This document shows positions 1 through 6,512 of a DNA stretch of 8,726 nt, piece by piece. Source of the stretch: an uncultured Oscillospiraceae bacterium (GTDB lineage Bacteria > Bacillota > Clostridia > Oscillospirales > Oscillospiraceae); contig CAKSXP010000068.1 in assembly GCA_934515035.1 (NCBI GenBank), forward strand, positions 1 through 8,726, written 5' to 3'. Numbering within the stretch: the first letter of the stretch is position 1; each line of letters begins with the position of its first letter. The position numbers and the translations under genes are program-made. Under the pieces are notes generated by a model, which made no database searches, was not told the origin of the DNA, and saw only the letters and a list, made by a program, of their open reading frames with translations.

Positions 1-71
1 CTGCGGATCTTTCCGATCTCCGCAACGGCGTCCCGCTCGATGCTCGCGGTGATTCTGTCGATACCGTTCAT
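1..71 (-). CDS. ntpE: V-type ATPase subunit E, N-terminal fragment (cut by window edge)
   Basis: Only the first 23 codons are present. The protein begins MNGIDRITASIERDAVAEIG, which is the typical start of the E subunit of bacterial/archaeal V/A-type ATPases. Subunit E forms the peripheral stalk together with the G/H subunit and links the catalytic A3B3 head to the membrane subunit I. The ATG at 71-69 follows the ntpK stop codon by 12 bases. Its ribosome-binding site (AAGGG) overlaps that stop codon, so translation is probably coupled. The position after F-I-K matches the Enterococcus hirae ntpFIKE order. The identification rests on a short stretch plus operon position; the rest of the gene lies outside the window. 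Confidence 0.85.
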   Translation of the reverse strand, partial: MNGIDRITASIERDAVAEIGKIR

Positions 72-83
72 ACCGCTGATCCC

Positions 84-587
<504 letters not shown>

Positions 588-2543
588 TTAATTATGTTCA
601 TAGACATCTATATATTTTGTTTTAACAGACAGTGGGGCAAAGGGCTTTCCGCCCTCCTGATAGAATCGATTGAAGAATTCCAGACACTGAAGTCTGAGGT
701 CATGGACATAGCAGCCGAGCAGATTCAGGGCAAAGTTCAGCGCGTTTCCGACCATCGAAATTATGAGGAAGGCCACAATATTCCCCGTCACGCTGCCCAG
801 CGTGTTGAAAACCTGAGCGATAACGCTGCCAGCAAGCATAAGCGCCATGATACGGGCATAGGAAAGAGTATCGCTGAAAAATCCGCTGACGCCGTTGTAG
901 ACAAGTCCGATAAAGCTTGTCACCTTTCCAAAGCCCTTCGCGTTTCTCGTTCCGCCGACGGCGAGCATGAGAACGCCCACAGCCAGAACAACGGGCACGC
1001 CGGCAACGGAGCCGATGCCGAATATCGCAAGCGCCGCACCGGCCAGAATGATCCACCAGGTTATCTCGTTAAACAGCGCATCGATAAAATCGCCGTTTCT
1101 GATCTTGCTGACAACGCTTATGATCATTCCCGTTATGATCTGGATAAAGCCCAGCACCAGCGAGCCGATGAGTATCGCTATCGTATCGTTGAGCGGAGTA
1201 AACAGCGCGGGCAGGGCCGTGAGCGTTGTGTCCGGATCGATGAGCTTTGCCATCTGCGGTATCAGGTCTCCAAAGAAACCTCCGGTCATGGCGCCCACTA
1301 TAAAGGTGCTGACGCCGCAGAGACCGAGCAGCCCCGCAAAGTTTCTCATGCCGCCCTTGACACGCATTTTCCCGATCATGAACAGACAGCCGAGCATCAT
1401 GAGTATGCCATAGCCCATATCCGCCATCATGATGCCGTAAAACAGGATGAAGAACGGCGCCATCAGCGGGTTTGGGTCCAGACTTCCGTAGGCCGGCAGG
1501 GAATACATCTCCGTTACCATATTCAGCGGCCGTGTGAACCAGTTGTTTTTAAGCGTTACCGGGACCTCCGGATATTCCTCCGGCTCCGGCTCACGCATCT
1601 CCCAGGCACAGCCGTATTCATCGAGAAGCTTTGCCAGTTCCTTTTCCTTTCCGGCTGGCGCCCATCCGTCAAGGATGACCGTATAATCAGTGCGCATCAG
1701 CTTTTCGGCCGCCTCCGCCCGCTCGATCTTTGTTGCCAGCGTATCAAGGCTGAGCTCGATCGCTTCGCGGTTCTTCGCGCCGGAAACGATCATTTCCGTG
1801 AGGCCCGCCTTGCCGATCTCCAGCTCCTCGACCGAAGCTTTCGCCCTGAGGATAGCCATGGCCGGGGTCTCGCCGCTTTCGGGCAGGCCCGCAAGCGCGA
1901 AGCCGAAGGCCCGCACCGCGGCAAGCGCCTGTTCCCGGACTCTGCGCAGGCATATAAGGATCAGGTACATCTGTTCGCCGTCGGCGTTGACCTGGATAAG
2001 CTCCGCTTCCTCCGCCGCGAGGGCAAGCTCCGCCTTCATCTCATGAAAATCCATGTTCACCGGCGCCGTGCCGAGAATAATGTCGCAGCTCTCCGTGCCG
2101 GAGAACTCCAGCGGAAGATCAACGGACGCCCAGGGCTCCAGCATCGCGGCGATGTCCCTCTGGCGGTTCTGCTCAATATTGACTCTTCGTATCTGGTCGT
2201 CGAAATAGTCGATTTTCCCGGCAAATTCGAGCATATCGTCAAGCAGCGGATTTTCGATCAGCGTCTCCGCCGTGACCTCCGGCTTGCGCGCAAACATTCC
2301 GCGTTTCTCCGGCGCGTATCTGTCCAGTATGGACAAACCCGCCTGAAGCTCGGCTCTCTGTGCCCTGAGCTCTGTCAGATCACCTGAACTGACGCCCACG
2401 AGAGACGCTATCTCCTCATCCTCCATTGCCTTTTCCGGGGAATCGACTTCAACGCACCCGAGAAGGAGAAGCTTTTCGAGCAGCTCCTTCTCCTGTGATT
2501 TTGCAGCCATGATGAGCAGCTTTTTCATTTTTACAATTGCCAT
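588..2543 (-). CDS. ntpI: V-type ATPase subunit I (membrane stator, a-subunit equivalent)
   Basis: A 651-residue protein of usual length. Residues 1 to about 340 are soluble with charged coiled-coil segments and the conserved GWAP motif near residue 293; this half binds the peripheral stalks. Residues from about 358 (NPLMAPFFILFYGIMMADMG) to the end hold the multi-helix membrane domain that forms the ion half-channels next to the K ring. The signature SYARIMAL (R564) and HDLRLQ (R617) keep the two arginines that in this family face the ring carboxylate. The start MAIVKMKKL is typical of the family. The ATG at 2543 overlaps the upstream stop by one base (TGATG), so translation is coupled. The gene is complete, with no frameshift seen. 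Confidence 0.97.
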   Translation of the reverse strand: MAIVKMKKLLIMAAKSQEKELLEKLLLLGCVEVDSPEKAMEDEEIASLVGVSSGDLTELRAQRAELQAGLSILDRYAPEKRGMFARKPEVTAETLIENPLLDDMLEFAGKIDYFDDQIRRVNIEQNRQRDIAAMLEPWASVDLPLEFSGTESCDIILGTAPVNMDFHEMKAELALAAEEAELIQVNADGEQMYLILICLRRVREQALAAVRAFGFALAGLPESGETPAMAILRAKASVEELEIGKAGLTEMIVSGAKNREAIELSLDTLATKIERAEAAEKLMRTDYTVILDGWAPAGKEKELAKLLDEYGCAWEMREPEPEEYPEVPVTLKNNWFTRPLNMVTEMYSLPAYGSLDPNPLMAPFFILFYGIMMADMGYGILMMLGCLFMIGKMRVKGGMRNFAGLLGLCGVSTFIVGAMTGGFFGDLIPQMAKLIDPDTTLTALPALFTPLNDTIAILIGSLVLGFIQIITGMIISVVSKIRNGDFIDALFNEITWWIILAGAALAIFGIGSVAGVPVVLAVGVLMLAVGGTRNAKGFGKVTSFIGLVYNGVSGFFSDTLSYARIMALMLAGSVIAQVFNTLGSVTGNIVAFLIISMVGNALNFALNLLGCYVHDLRLQCLEFFNRFYQEGGKPFAPLSVKTKYIDVYEHN

Positions 2544-2857
2544 CAGCTGTTCACTATCCTTTCAACGACAAGCTCTGCCGCCTTGTTCAGATTGCCCTCC
2601 GCGCGCACGCGCATGGAGGCCATTCTGTTTTCCGTTGACGCGGCAAGCTCCAGAGCCTGGGCCTTTGCTTTTTCGTCCGCTTTTTTGACCAGCTCCCGCA
2701 GTTCTTCCTCCGCCTTGGCCCTGGCCTTTGCGACGGCCCGGATCCCGGCCGCTTCCGCGTCGCTGATCGCCTTTTTCGATGCAGCAGCGGCTTCCGCCCT
2801 TGCCTTTTTCGCCTTCTCCTCGGCTTCACTTATGGTTTTTATCGCTTCCAATGACAT
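2543..2857 (-). CDS. ntpF: V-type ATPase peripheral stalk subunit G/H
   Basis: A 104-residue, Ala/Lys/Glu/Arg-rich protein that reads as one long amphipathic helix (about residues 8-90) with no membrane segment or catalytic motif. This is the form of the G/H stalk subunit (NtpF in Enterococcus hirae, AhaH in methanogens), which pairs with subunit E in a coiled coil. It is the first gene of the operon and directly precedes ntpI, matching the E. hirae order F-I-K-E. The ATG at 2857 is preceded by a strong GGGAGGTG ribosome-binding site at about 2871-2864. Sequence conservation in this family is low, so the call depends on composition, length and position. A promoter lies at 2963-2935. Confidence 0.85.
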   Translation of the reverse strand: MSLEAIKTISEAEEKAKKARAEAAAASKKAISDAEAAGIRAVAKARAKAEEELRELVKKADEKAKAQALELAASTENRMASMRVRAEGNLNKAAELVVERIVNS

Positions 2858-2934
2858 TCAAACACCTCCCGCCGTAATTAAATGAGGCGTAATTACCGTT
2901 ATTCTCATACATTACCGGGTAAATATACTGAATC

Positions 2935-2963
2935 ATTTTATACCAGATCAGTCACAATTTCAA
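2935..2963 (-). promoter_or_regulatory. Promoter of the V-type ATPase operon
   Basis: On the minus strand, TTGAAA (2963-2958) is followed after 17 bases by TAAAAT (2940-2935), each one mismatch from the sigma-A consensus. TATAAA, offset by two bases, gives an alternative -10. Transcription would start near 2928, leaving a leader of about 70 bases before the ntpF start. A perfect palindrome covers the -35 box. Confidence 0.65.
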
Positions 2964-2971
2964 TTGAAATT
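2956..2971. repeat. 16-bp perfect palindrome overlapping the -35 box (candidate operator)
   Basis: AATTTCAATTGAAATT reads the same on both strands. It contains the -35 hexamer of the ATPase promoter, so a dimeric repressor bound here would block RNA polymerase. It lies about 88 bases upstream of the -35 of the divergent gene. The sequence is AT-rich, so a chance palindrome is possible; the regulator is unknown. Confidence 0.4.
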
Positions 2972-3058
2972 TCACAAAAAGACATTTTGCCGGAGAGCTT
3001 CCGCACAGCCGGAAAAATATCCGGGCACTTCATTATTCCGACAATTATCAACTTTTTC

Positions 3059-3087
3059 TTGCCTTTTGATACTATCCTTTATATAAT
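3059..3087 (+). promoter_or_regulatory. Promoter of the E2-fold protein gene
   Basis: TTGCCT (3059-3064) and a perfect TATAAT (3082-3087) are separated by exactly 17 bases. Transcription would start near 3094, giving a leader of about 60 bases that is mostly A and T. This is the best match to the sigma-A consensus in the window. Confidence 0.75.
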
Positions 3088-3140
3088 AATGCGTACACAG
3101 GGAAATACCTAAATTTTTTTAATTAATAATTTTAACTGTT

Positions 3141-3146
3141 GGGAGG
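3141..3146 (+). promoter_or_regulatory. Ribosome-binding site that fixes the start at 3154
   Basis: GGGAGG lies seven bases before the ATG at 3154. The alternative TTG at 3139 overlaps this site and would have no ribosome-binding site of its own. Confidence 0.8.
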
Positions 3147-3153
3147 CAGCGCC

Positions 3154-4038
3154 ATGGCCGAAACCACCTATAAACGCCGCATCGGTGACCGTAAAGAGGG
3201 CCGCCAGATCCGTTCTCTTTCCGCGTTCAACAAATTCATACCATATATAATGGTAAAGCGCAACGATGCCTGCAACTTTTTTGAGGACAGCGTCGAAATA
3301 ACGGAGATCGACCGGTGGCTCCGCGCCAAGCGCGCCGAGGGCTGGAAGGGTATCGGCATGCTGCATCTTTTCATCGCCGCATATATCCGCGTCGCCTCCC
3401 AATGTCCCTATATCAATCGCTTTATCGGAGGGCAGAAGATTTTCGCCCGCAACACGATCGAGGTCGTGATGGCGGTCAAGCGCGGTCTCTCCACCGACGC
3501 GAGTGAGACGACCATAAAGGTCGAGTTCGAGCCGACCGACACTGTCTTTGACGTATACCGCAAGTTTAATGCCGTCATCGACGAGATAAAGGCCGATACC
3601 GGCGATAACGGCACGGAAAAGGCCGCAAACGCTCTCTGCCGTCTGCCCGGTCTGTTCCTCAAGTTCGCCGTATGGCTCCTGAACCTGCTGGATTACTTCG
3701 ATCTGCTGCCGAAAGCGCTGCTCGGCGCCAGCCCGTTCCACGGTTCGATGATAATAACCGACCTCGGTTCACTCGGTATCCCGCCGATATACCACCACAT
3801 ATACAACTTCGGCAATCTGCCCGTGTTCATTTCCTTCGGCGCAAAGCGCCGCGAGTATGCCGTTGCCGCGGATGGCAACGTCGTCGAGAAAAAATATATC
3901 GACTATACCGTTGTATCCGACGAGCGCATCTGCGACGGCCACAGCTATGCCACGGCGTTCAAATACATGAAATATTTCATGCGCAAGCCGGAGCTTCTCG
4001 AACAGTCGCCCGATCACGTCGAGGAAGACATTTTCTGA
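3154..4038 (+). CDS. Stand-alone E2/CAT-fold acyltransferase-like protein lacking the catalytic His
   Basis: A 294-residue protein resembling the catalytic domain of 2-oxoacid dehydrogenase E2 (dihydrolipoyl acyltransferase; chloramphenicol acetyltransferase fold). Visible family marks are a late ITDLGSLG segment (201-208, the E2 'SNLG' strand) and VVSDERICDG (253-262), matching the E2 active-site motif DHRxxDG. No lipoyl domain, E3-binding domain or linker precedes it, and no dehydrogenase genes lie nearby. The His that acts as base in E2 and CAT is Glu257, so ordinary acyl transfer is doubtful. I recall similar orphan clostridial proteins with DERIADG, which suggests a subfamily trait, but I could not check. 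The ATG at 3154 was chosen because GGGAGG (3141-3146) sits seven bases upstream; a TTG at 3139 overlaps that site and is unlikely. It is a single gene, followed by a terminator. The substrate is unknown. Confidence 0.8.
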   Translation: MAETTYKRRIGDRKEGRQIRSLSAFNKFIPYIMVKRNDACNFFEDSVEITEIDRWLRAKRAEGWKGIGMLHLFIAAYIRVASQCPYINRFIGGQKIFARNTIEVVMAVKRGLSTDASETTIKVEFEPTDTVFDVYRKFNAVIDEIKADTGDNGTEKAANALCRLPGLFLKFAVWLLNLLDYFDLLPKALLGASPFHGSMIITDLGSLGIPPIYHHIYNFGNLPVFISFGAKRREYAVAADGNVVEKKYIDYTVVSDERICDGHSYATAFKYMKYFMRKPELLEQSPDHVEEDIF

Positions 4039-4083
4039 GAGCCGCTATATACATTATGCCTCTTTCGGCGCCAAATACAATAT

Positions 4084-4120
4084 AAAAAAGCCGTACAGCA
4101 CACGCTGTACGGCTTCGTTT
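4084..4120. terminator. Bidirectional intrinsic terminator between convergent genes
   Basis: A 12-bp perfect stem (4088-4099 with 4104-4115) closes a four-base loop. It is flanked by a run of A on the left and a T-rich stretch on the right, so it can stop transcription from both the E2-fold gene and the cell-wall hydrolase gene. Confidence 0.9.
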
Positions 4121-4133
4121 ATTATATTTGCGG

Positions 4134-4889
4134 TCAGTCTCCTCCGAAGGACGCTATGGTCGCAGGATAGTCCTCCTCCGCGCCCGGAAGAGTCTCAAAG
4201 CCCTCAATGATCACGCTCTCAAGCTCAAACGAATCCTCAGTGCTGTCGGCCTCTTCGACCGTGGCCTTTTCCTCGTTTTCTCCGTCTGAGTCCTCCGTGT
4301 CCTCATACAGCCAGGGACGGCTGGAATAACAGAAGTATGTTGAGCCGAGATAGGCATCATAAAAATGCTCGCACACGCCGGAGCCCTGGCGGAAATTCGC
4401 CTGGAACACGACCGAAGGATCGTTCATATACCGCTCTCCCATAAGCAGCTCCAGCGCAATATTGACGCAGCGCTCGGAGGGCTTCAGGTTTGCAAAATAT
4501 GTACTGCTGCGGCTGTAATACTGTCCGCGCTGAAAGAGCACATCCGAGATCGTGTCCGGAAATTCGCTGGACGCCACACGGTTGAGAACGACTTCCCCCA
4601 CACACATCTTCCATTCATCGGAAAGCCACTCGCTTCCGGCCTCGGCATAAATGATCTTTGACAGCAGATAGAGGTCCTCAAAGCTTATGTCCGTCCCGGA
4701 CAGGCCCAGCTCTTCCAGCTTTGCCCTGCGAGCCGCCTCGGCGGCATAACCGGCCTCCATATCCCCGTTCTGCGCCGCCGCTATCATCTCTGTGAGATAG
4801 TCGGTCTCCGGATCATAATCCGCATAGGCCGTAGCGCCAAGCACGGTTATCGTCAGCAATGCCGTTATCAGAATGATCAGCTTTTTCAT
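4134..4889 (-). CDS. Secreted SleB-family cell-wall hydrolase with acidic C-terminal tail
   Basis: A 251-residue exported protein. Residues 1-23 form a signal peptide (MKK, hydrophobic core, then ATAYA before DYD). Residues 73-190 match the SleB/CwlJ hydrolase domain (Hydrolase_2): LLSKIIYAEAGSEW with the likely catalytic Glu83, then VGEVVLNRVASSEFPDTISD, and the closing YLGSTYFCYSSRPW. SleB-type enzymes are lytic transglycosylases that cut the glycan chain; SleB itself acts in spore germination, but many clostridial relatives act in vegetative cells. No peptidoglycan-binding domain precedes the catalytic domain. The tail (195-251) carries 21 acidic residues and one Lys, which is unusual for a wall enzyme. 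The ribosome-binding site AGGAG (4905-4901) lies 11 bases before the ATG. It is a single gene with its own promoter and terminator. The specific role, spore or vegetative, cannot be told. Confidence 0.9.
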   Translation of the reverse strand: MKKLIILITALLTITVLGATAYADYDPETDYLTEMIAAAQNGDMEAGYAAEAARRAKLEELGLSGTDISFEDLYLLSKIIYAEAGSEWLSDEWKMCVGEVVLNRVASSEFPDTISDVLFQRGQYYSRSSTYFANLKPSERCVNIALELLMGERYMNDPSVVFQANFRQGSGVCEHFYDAYLGSTYFCYSSRPWLYEDTEDSDGENEEKATVEEADSTEDSFELESVIIEGFETLPGAEEDYPATIASFGGD

Positions 4890-4907
4890 ATATCAATGAT
4901 CTCCTTT

Positions 4908-4940
4908 CCGGTTCGGCGGACCGGAGCTGCTCCGCCGTCC
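4908..4940 (-). promoter_or_regulatory. Alternative GC-rich hairpins in the hydrolase leader, next to the ribosome-binding site
   Basis: In an otherwise AT-rich leader, three overlapping and mutually exclusive stems can form: 4918-4940 (outer GGAC/GTCC plus inner CGGAG/CTCCG, 9 bp with a 2-base bulge), 4914-4920 with 4931-4937 (7 bp), and 4908-4912 with 4920-4924 (5 bp). The last ends two bases from the AGGAG site. No T-run follows, so any effect would be on translation or RNA stability. It does not match a riboswitch I can name. Confidence 0.4.
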
Positions 4941-4956
4941 AAACGATCACTTCGCG

Positions 4957-4997
4957 GTGACTGTTACAAATATATGCGCCACGCTCGTGATTGTTAC
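4957..4997 (-). repeat. 11-bp direct repeat in the hydrolase leader
   Basis: GTAACAGTCAC (4967-4957) and GTAACAATCAC (4997-4987) are 10/11 identical and start 30 bases apart, close to three helical turns, so a protein could bind both on one face of the DNA. They lie downstream of the predicted promoter. One copy contains TGTAAC, a WalR-like half site, but the spacing does not fit the WalR pattern (five bases between half sites). Confidence 0.4.
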
Positions 4998-5074
4998 CTT
5001 TCAGTTTCTATTTTGATATCGATTTTGTATCTTTTTGATACCATTTTTTCAGCTTTTGTAATTTCGTGTTTCCG

Positions 5075-5103
5075 ATAATAGCAGGTTTCGACACACTTTG
5101 CAA
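5075..5103 (-). promoter_or_regulatory. Promoter of the cell-wall hydrolase gene
   Basis: On the minus strand, TTGCAA (5103-5098), 17 bases, then TATTAT (5080-5075), with TGC directly before it giving an extended -10. Transcription would start near 5068, leaving a leader of about 180 bases. No better promoter was seen nearer the gene. Confidence 0.6.
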
Positions 5104-5181
5104 CAATTGTTATTTAATTAACACTACTTACCACGTTTTTTGCCTGATATATATTTATAATGTAGAATATTTTGCGCATTT

Positions 5182-5203
5182 TACCCCACTTCCATCCCAC
5201 TTT
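5182..5203 (-). repeat. Two tandem MraZ-box-like repeats
   Basis: On the minus strand two contiguous 11-base units, AAAGTGGGATG (5203-5193) and GAAGTGGGGTA (5192-5182), fit the GTGGG-type direct repeats bound by MraZ upstream of the division (dcw) cluster. There is no mraZ gene in the window. The site lies about 80 bases upstream of the -35 of the hydrolase promoter. Two units is fewer than the three or four usual at mraZ. Confidence 0.4.
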
Positions 5204-5255
5204 GGAGCGCTTATTCTCCGTTCTGGATAACTATTTTGGTTACAAAAAATTACGC

Positions 5256-5302
5256 AAAAAAAATTACAACCGGATGCAGTTCGTTTTCCTGCATCCGGTT
5301 GT
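5256..5302 (-). terminator. Intrinsic terminator of the five-gene trx operon
   Basis: A 14-bp perfect stem (5266-5279 with 5289-5302) closes a nine-base loop. On the minus strand it is followed after two bases by eight T (5263-5256). It lies 24 bases beyond the stop codon of the reductase gene and is a strong rho-independent terminator. The plus strand also has T-rich sequence after the stem. Confidence 0.93.
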
Positions 5303-5326
5303 TGTTTTTGATGTCTCTGATATGTA

Positions 5327-6187
5327 CTATTTCTGCTCTCTGAGCCAGCGTGCGGCGCTCATTCCGGCGATCGCGCCCTGTCCGACGGCAACGGACACCT
5401 GACGGACCGTCCCTGCGCAGTCTCCCGCGGCGAACAGTCCGGGGAGCATCGTCGCCATTTCCGCGTCAACGGCAACACAGCCGTTTTCGACCGGCGCGCC
5501 GATCTTGCGCGCAAGCTCCGTGCCGCCCGCGGCGCCGACGGCTACAAACAGGCCGGACAGTTCCAGCTCTGTGCCGTCCTCAAAGCGCACGCCCGAAAGT
5601 CTGCCGTCCCCCAGCAGCTCCGCGACCGGCTTTTCAATTACATCCGCTCCGTCCGGCATCGCGCACAGCGGCTTCTCGCCGTTTGTCAGAACGGTCACGC
5701 TGCCGGCGACGCCGATGAGCTGTTCGCACTCATGCCGGGCATACTCGCCCGCGCCGAGCACCGCGACCGGCTTTCCCCTGTGGAAAAATCCGTCGCAGAC
5801 GGCGCACCAGCTGACGCCCGCGCCGTCAAGCCTGCTCAGTCCCTTTACCGGCGCGGAGCCGCGCTTTGCGCCGGTCGCAAGGATGACGCTGCGCGCCTGT
5901 ATCTCCCCGGCGCCGGTCGTGAGCGTGTAATTCCCGTTCCAGCCGAGACCGAGCACCTCTGCGTGCATGATCCCGCAGCCGAGGCGCTTCGCCTGAGACA
6001 GACCTCTTTCAAGCAGTTCGGCGCCGCTCACAGGGCCCTCAACGCCGTAATAGTTGTCTATTTCCGCCGCTTTCTCAACAGAACCGCCGTCACGGCCGAC
6101 GAGCAGGGTCGAAAACCCTGCCCGTACCGTATACAGCGCCGCCGATACTCCGGCGGGGCCGAAGCCCACTATCGCGACGTCATACAT
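5327..6187 (-). CDS. trxB: Thioredoxin-reductase-like flavoprotein without the NADPH phosphate-binding motif
   Basis: A 286-residue protein of the low-molecular-weight thioredoxin reductase family (usually about 305-320). FAD is bound by GFGPAG (8-13), ATG (105-107) and the late LFAAGDC plus RQVSVAVGQGAIA (251-274). The redox disulfide is WCAVCDG (C128, C131). The nucleotide domain keeps a GAGEYA glycine motif (145-150), but where NADPH enzymes have HRRxxxR this protein has TNGEKPL (168-174). NADPH use is therefore doubtful; NADH, ferredoxin or another donor is possible. The start is the ATG at 6187, which overlaps the thioredoxin stop by eight bases; the reading frame extends upstream only as an Arg-rich shadow of trxA. 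Position after trxA supports thioredoxin as partner. The family call is firm; the electron donor is open. Confidence 0.88.
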   Translation of the reverse strand: MYDVAIVGFGPAGVSAALYTVRAGFSTLLVGRDGGSVEKAAEIDNYYGVEGPVSGAELLERGLSQAKRLGCGIMHAEVLGLGWNGNYTLTTGAGEIQARSVILATGAKRGSAPVKGLSRLDGAGVSWCAVCDGFFHRGKPVAVLGAGEYARHECEQLIGVAGSVTVLTNGEKPLCAMPDGADVIEKPVAELLGDGRLSGVRFEDGTELELSGLFVAVGAAGGTELARKIGAPVENGCVAVDAEMATMLPGLFAAGDCAGTVRQVSVAVGQGAIAGMSAARWLREQK

Positions 6188-6494
6188 TTGTGACCAGCGC
6201 CTCCACCTGTGCCTTCGGTATAACGCCGACGGATCTCTGCACGGCCTCGCCGTTTTTGAAAACAATGAGCGTCGGTATGCTCATCACGCCGAACCGCGCG
6301 GCAAGCTCCGGCTGTTCGTCAACGTTTATCTTCCCGACGCTGACGGATGCGTTCTCGTTCGCCATCTCGTCGACCACGGGCGAGAGCATGCGGCAGGGCA
6401 TACACCATTCGGCCCAGAAATCAACAAGCACCGGCTTGTCCGAGCTGAGCACTTCCGCGTCAAAATTTTCTTTGGTTATCGTCTTAACTGACAT
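6180..6494 (-). CDS. trxA: Thioredoxin with WCMPC active site
   Basis: A 104-residue cytoplasmic thioredoxin of standard length. It shows the buried Asp25 in VDFWAEW, the redox-active C31-C34 pair in WCMPCR, and the cis-Pro74 in SIPTLIVFK. The usual active site is WCGPC; the Gly-to-Met change between the cysteines and the Pro is expected to change redox potential or partner choice. It reduces disulfides in target proteins and is most likely recharged by the overlapping downstream flavoprotein. The ATG at 6494 has AGGAG (6507-6503) about eight bases upstream, just after the pentapeptide gene stop. Confidence 0.96.
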   Translation of the reverse strand: MSVKTITKENFDAEVLSSDKPVLVDFWAEWCMPCRMLSPVVDEMANENASVSVGKINVDEQPELAARFGVMSIPTLIVFKNGEAVQRSVGVIPKAQVEALVTNV

Positions 6495-6512
6495 TTCCTA
6501 TTCTCCTTTTCA

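Larger units (their letters stand above)
4890..5255. other. AT-rich intergenic control region between the hydrolase and the trx terminator
   Basis: This gap of about 366 bases holds the hydrolase ribosome-binding site, alternative hairpins, the direct repeat, a TTTTGATA pair 22 bases apart (5011-5018 and 5033-5040), a good promoter and the MraZ-box-like pair, each discussed separately. I find no convincing gene in it. A 21-codon frame (5179-5114, minus) that starts just after the MraZ-like repeats has no family resemblance. Confidence 0.6.

Noticed and set aside
2994..3025. CCGG-containing short inverted repeats between ntpF and the E2-fold gene
   Set aside because: Stems are only about five pairs, with no T-run or promoter relation; likely chance.
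3109..3741. A 210-codon minus-strand frame opposite the E2-fold gene
   Set aside because: Antisense shadow. The plus-strand gene has a promoter, a ribosome-binding site, family motifs and a terminator; this frame has none of them and runs into the promoter region.
4890..5068. A c-di-AMP (ydaO) riboswitch in the hydrolase leader
   Set aside because: A short CGCCGAACC stretch recalls part of the motif, but the other conserved segments are missing and the start codon follows almost at once.
5114..5179. A 21-codon minus-strand frame beginning just after the MraZ-like repeats
   Set aside because: It does not begin like MraZ or any family I know, and chance explains it in this AT-rich stretch.
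5172..5402. A 76-codon plus-strand frame in the gap before the reductase gene
   Set aside because: It crosses the strong trx terminator and enters the reductase gene on the opposite strand; no ribosome-binding site or recognisable family.
6188..6265. N-terminal extension of the reductase upstream of 6187
   Set aside because: The added residues are Arg-rich, overlap trxA out of frame, and precede the normal MYDVAIVGFGPAG start of the FAD domain.
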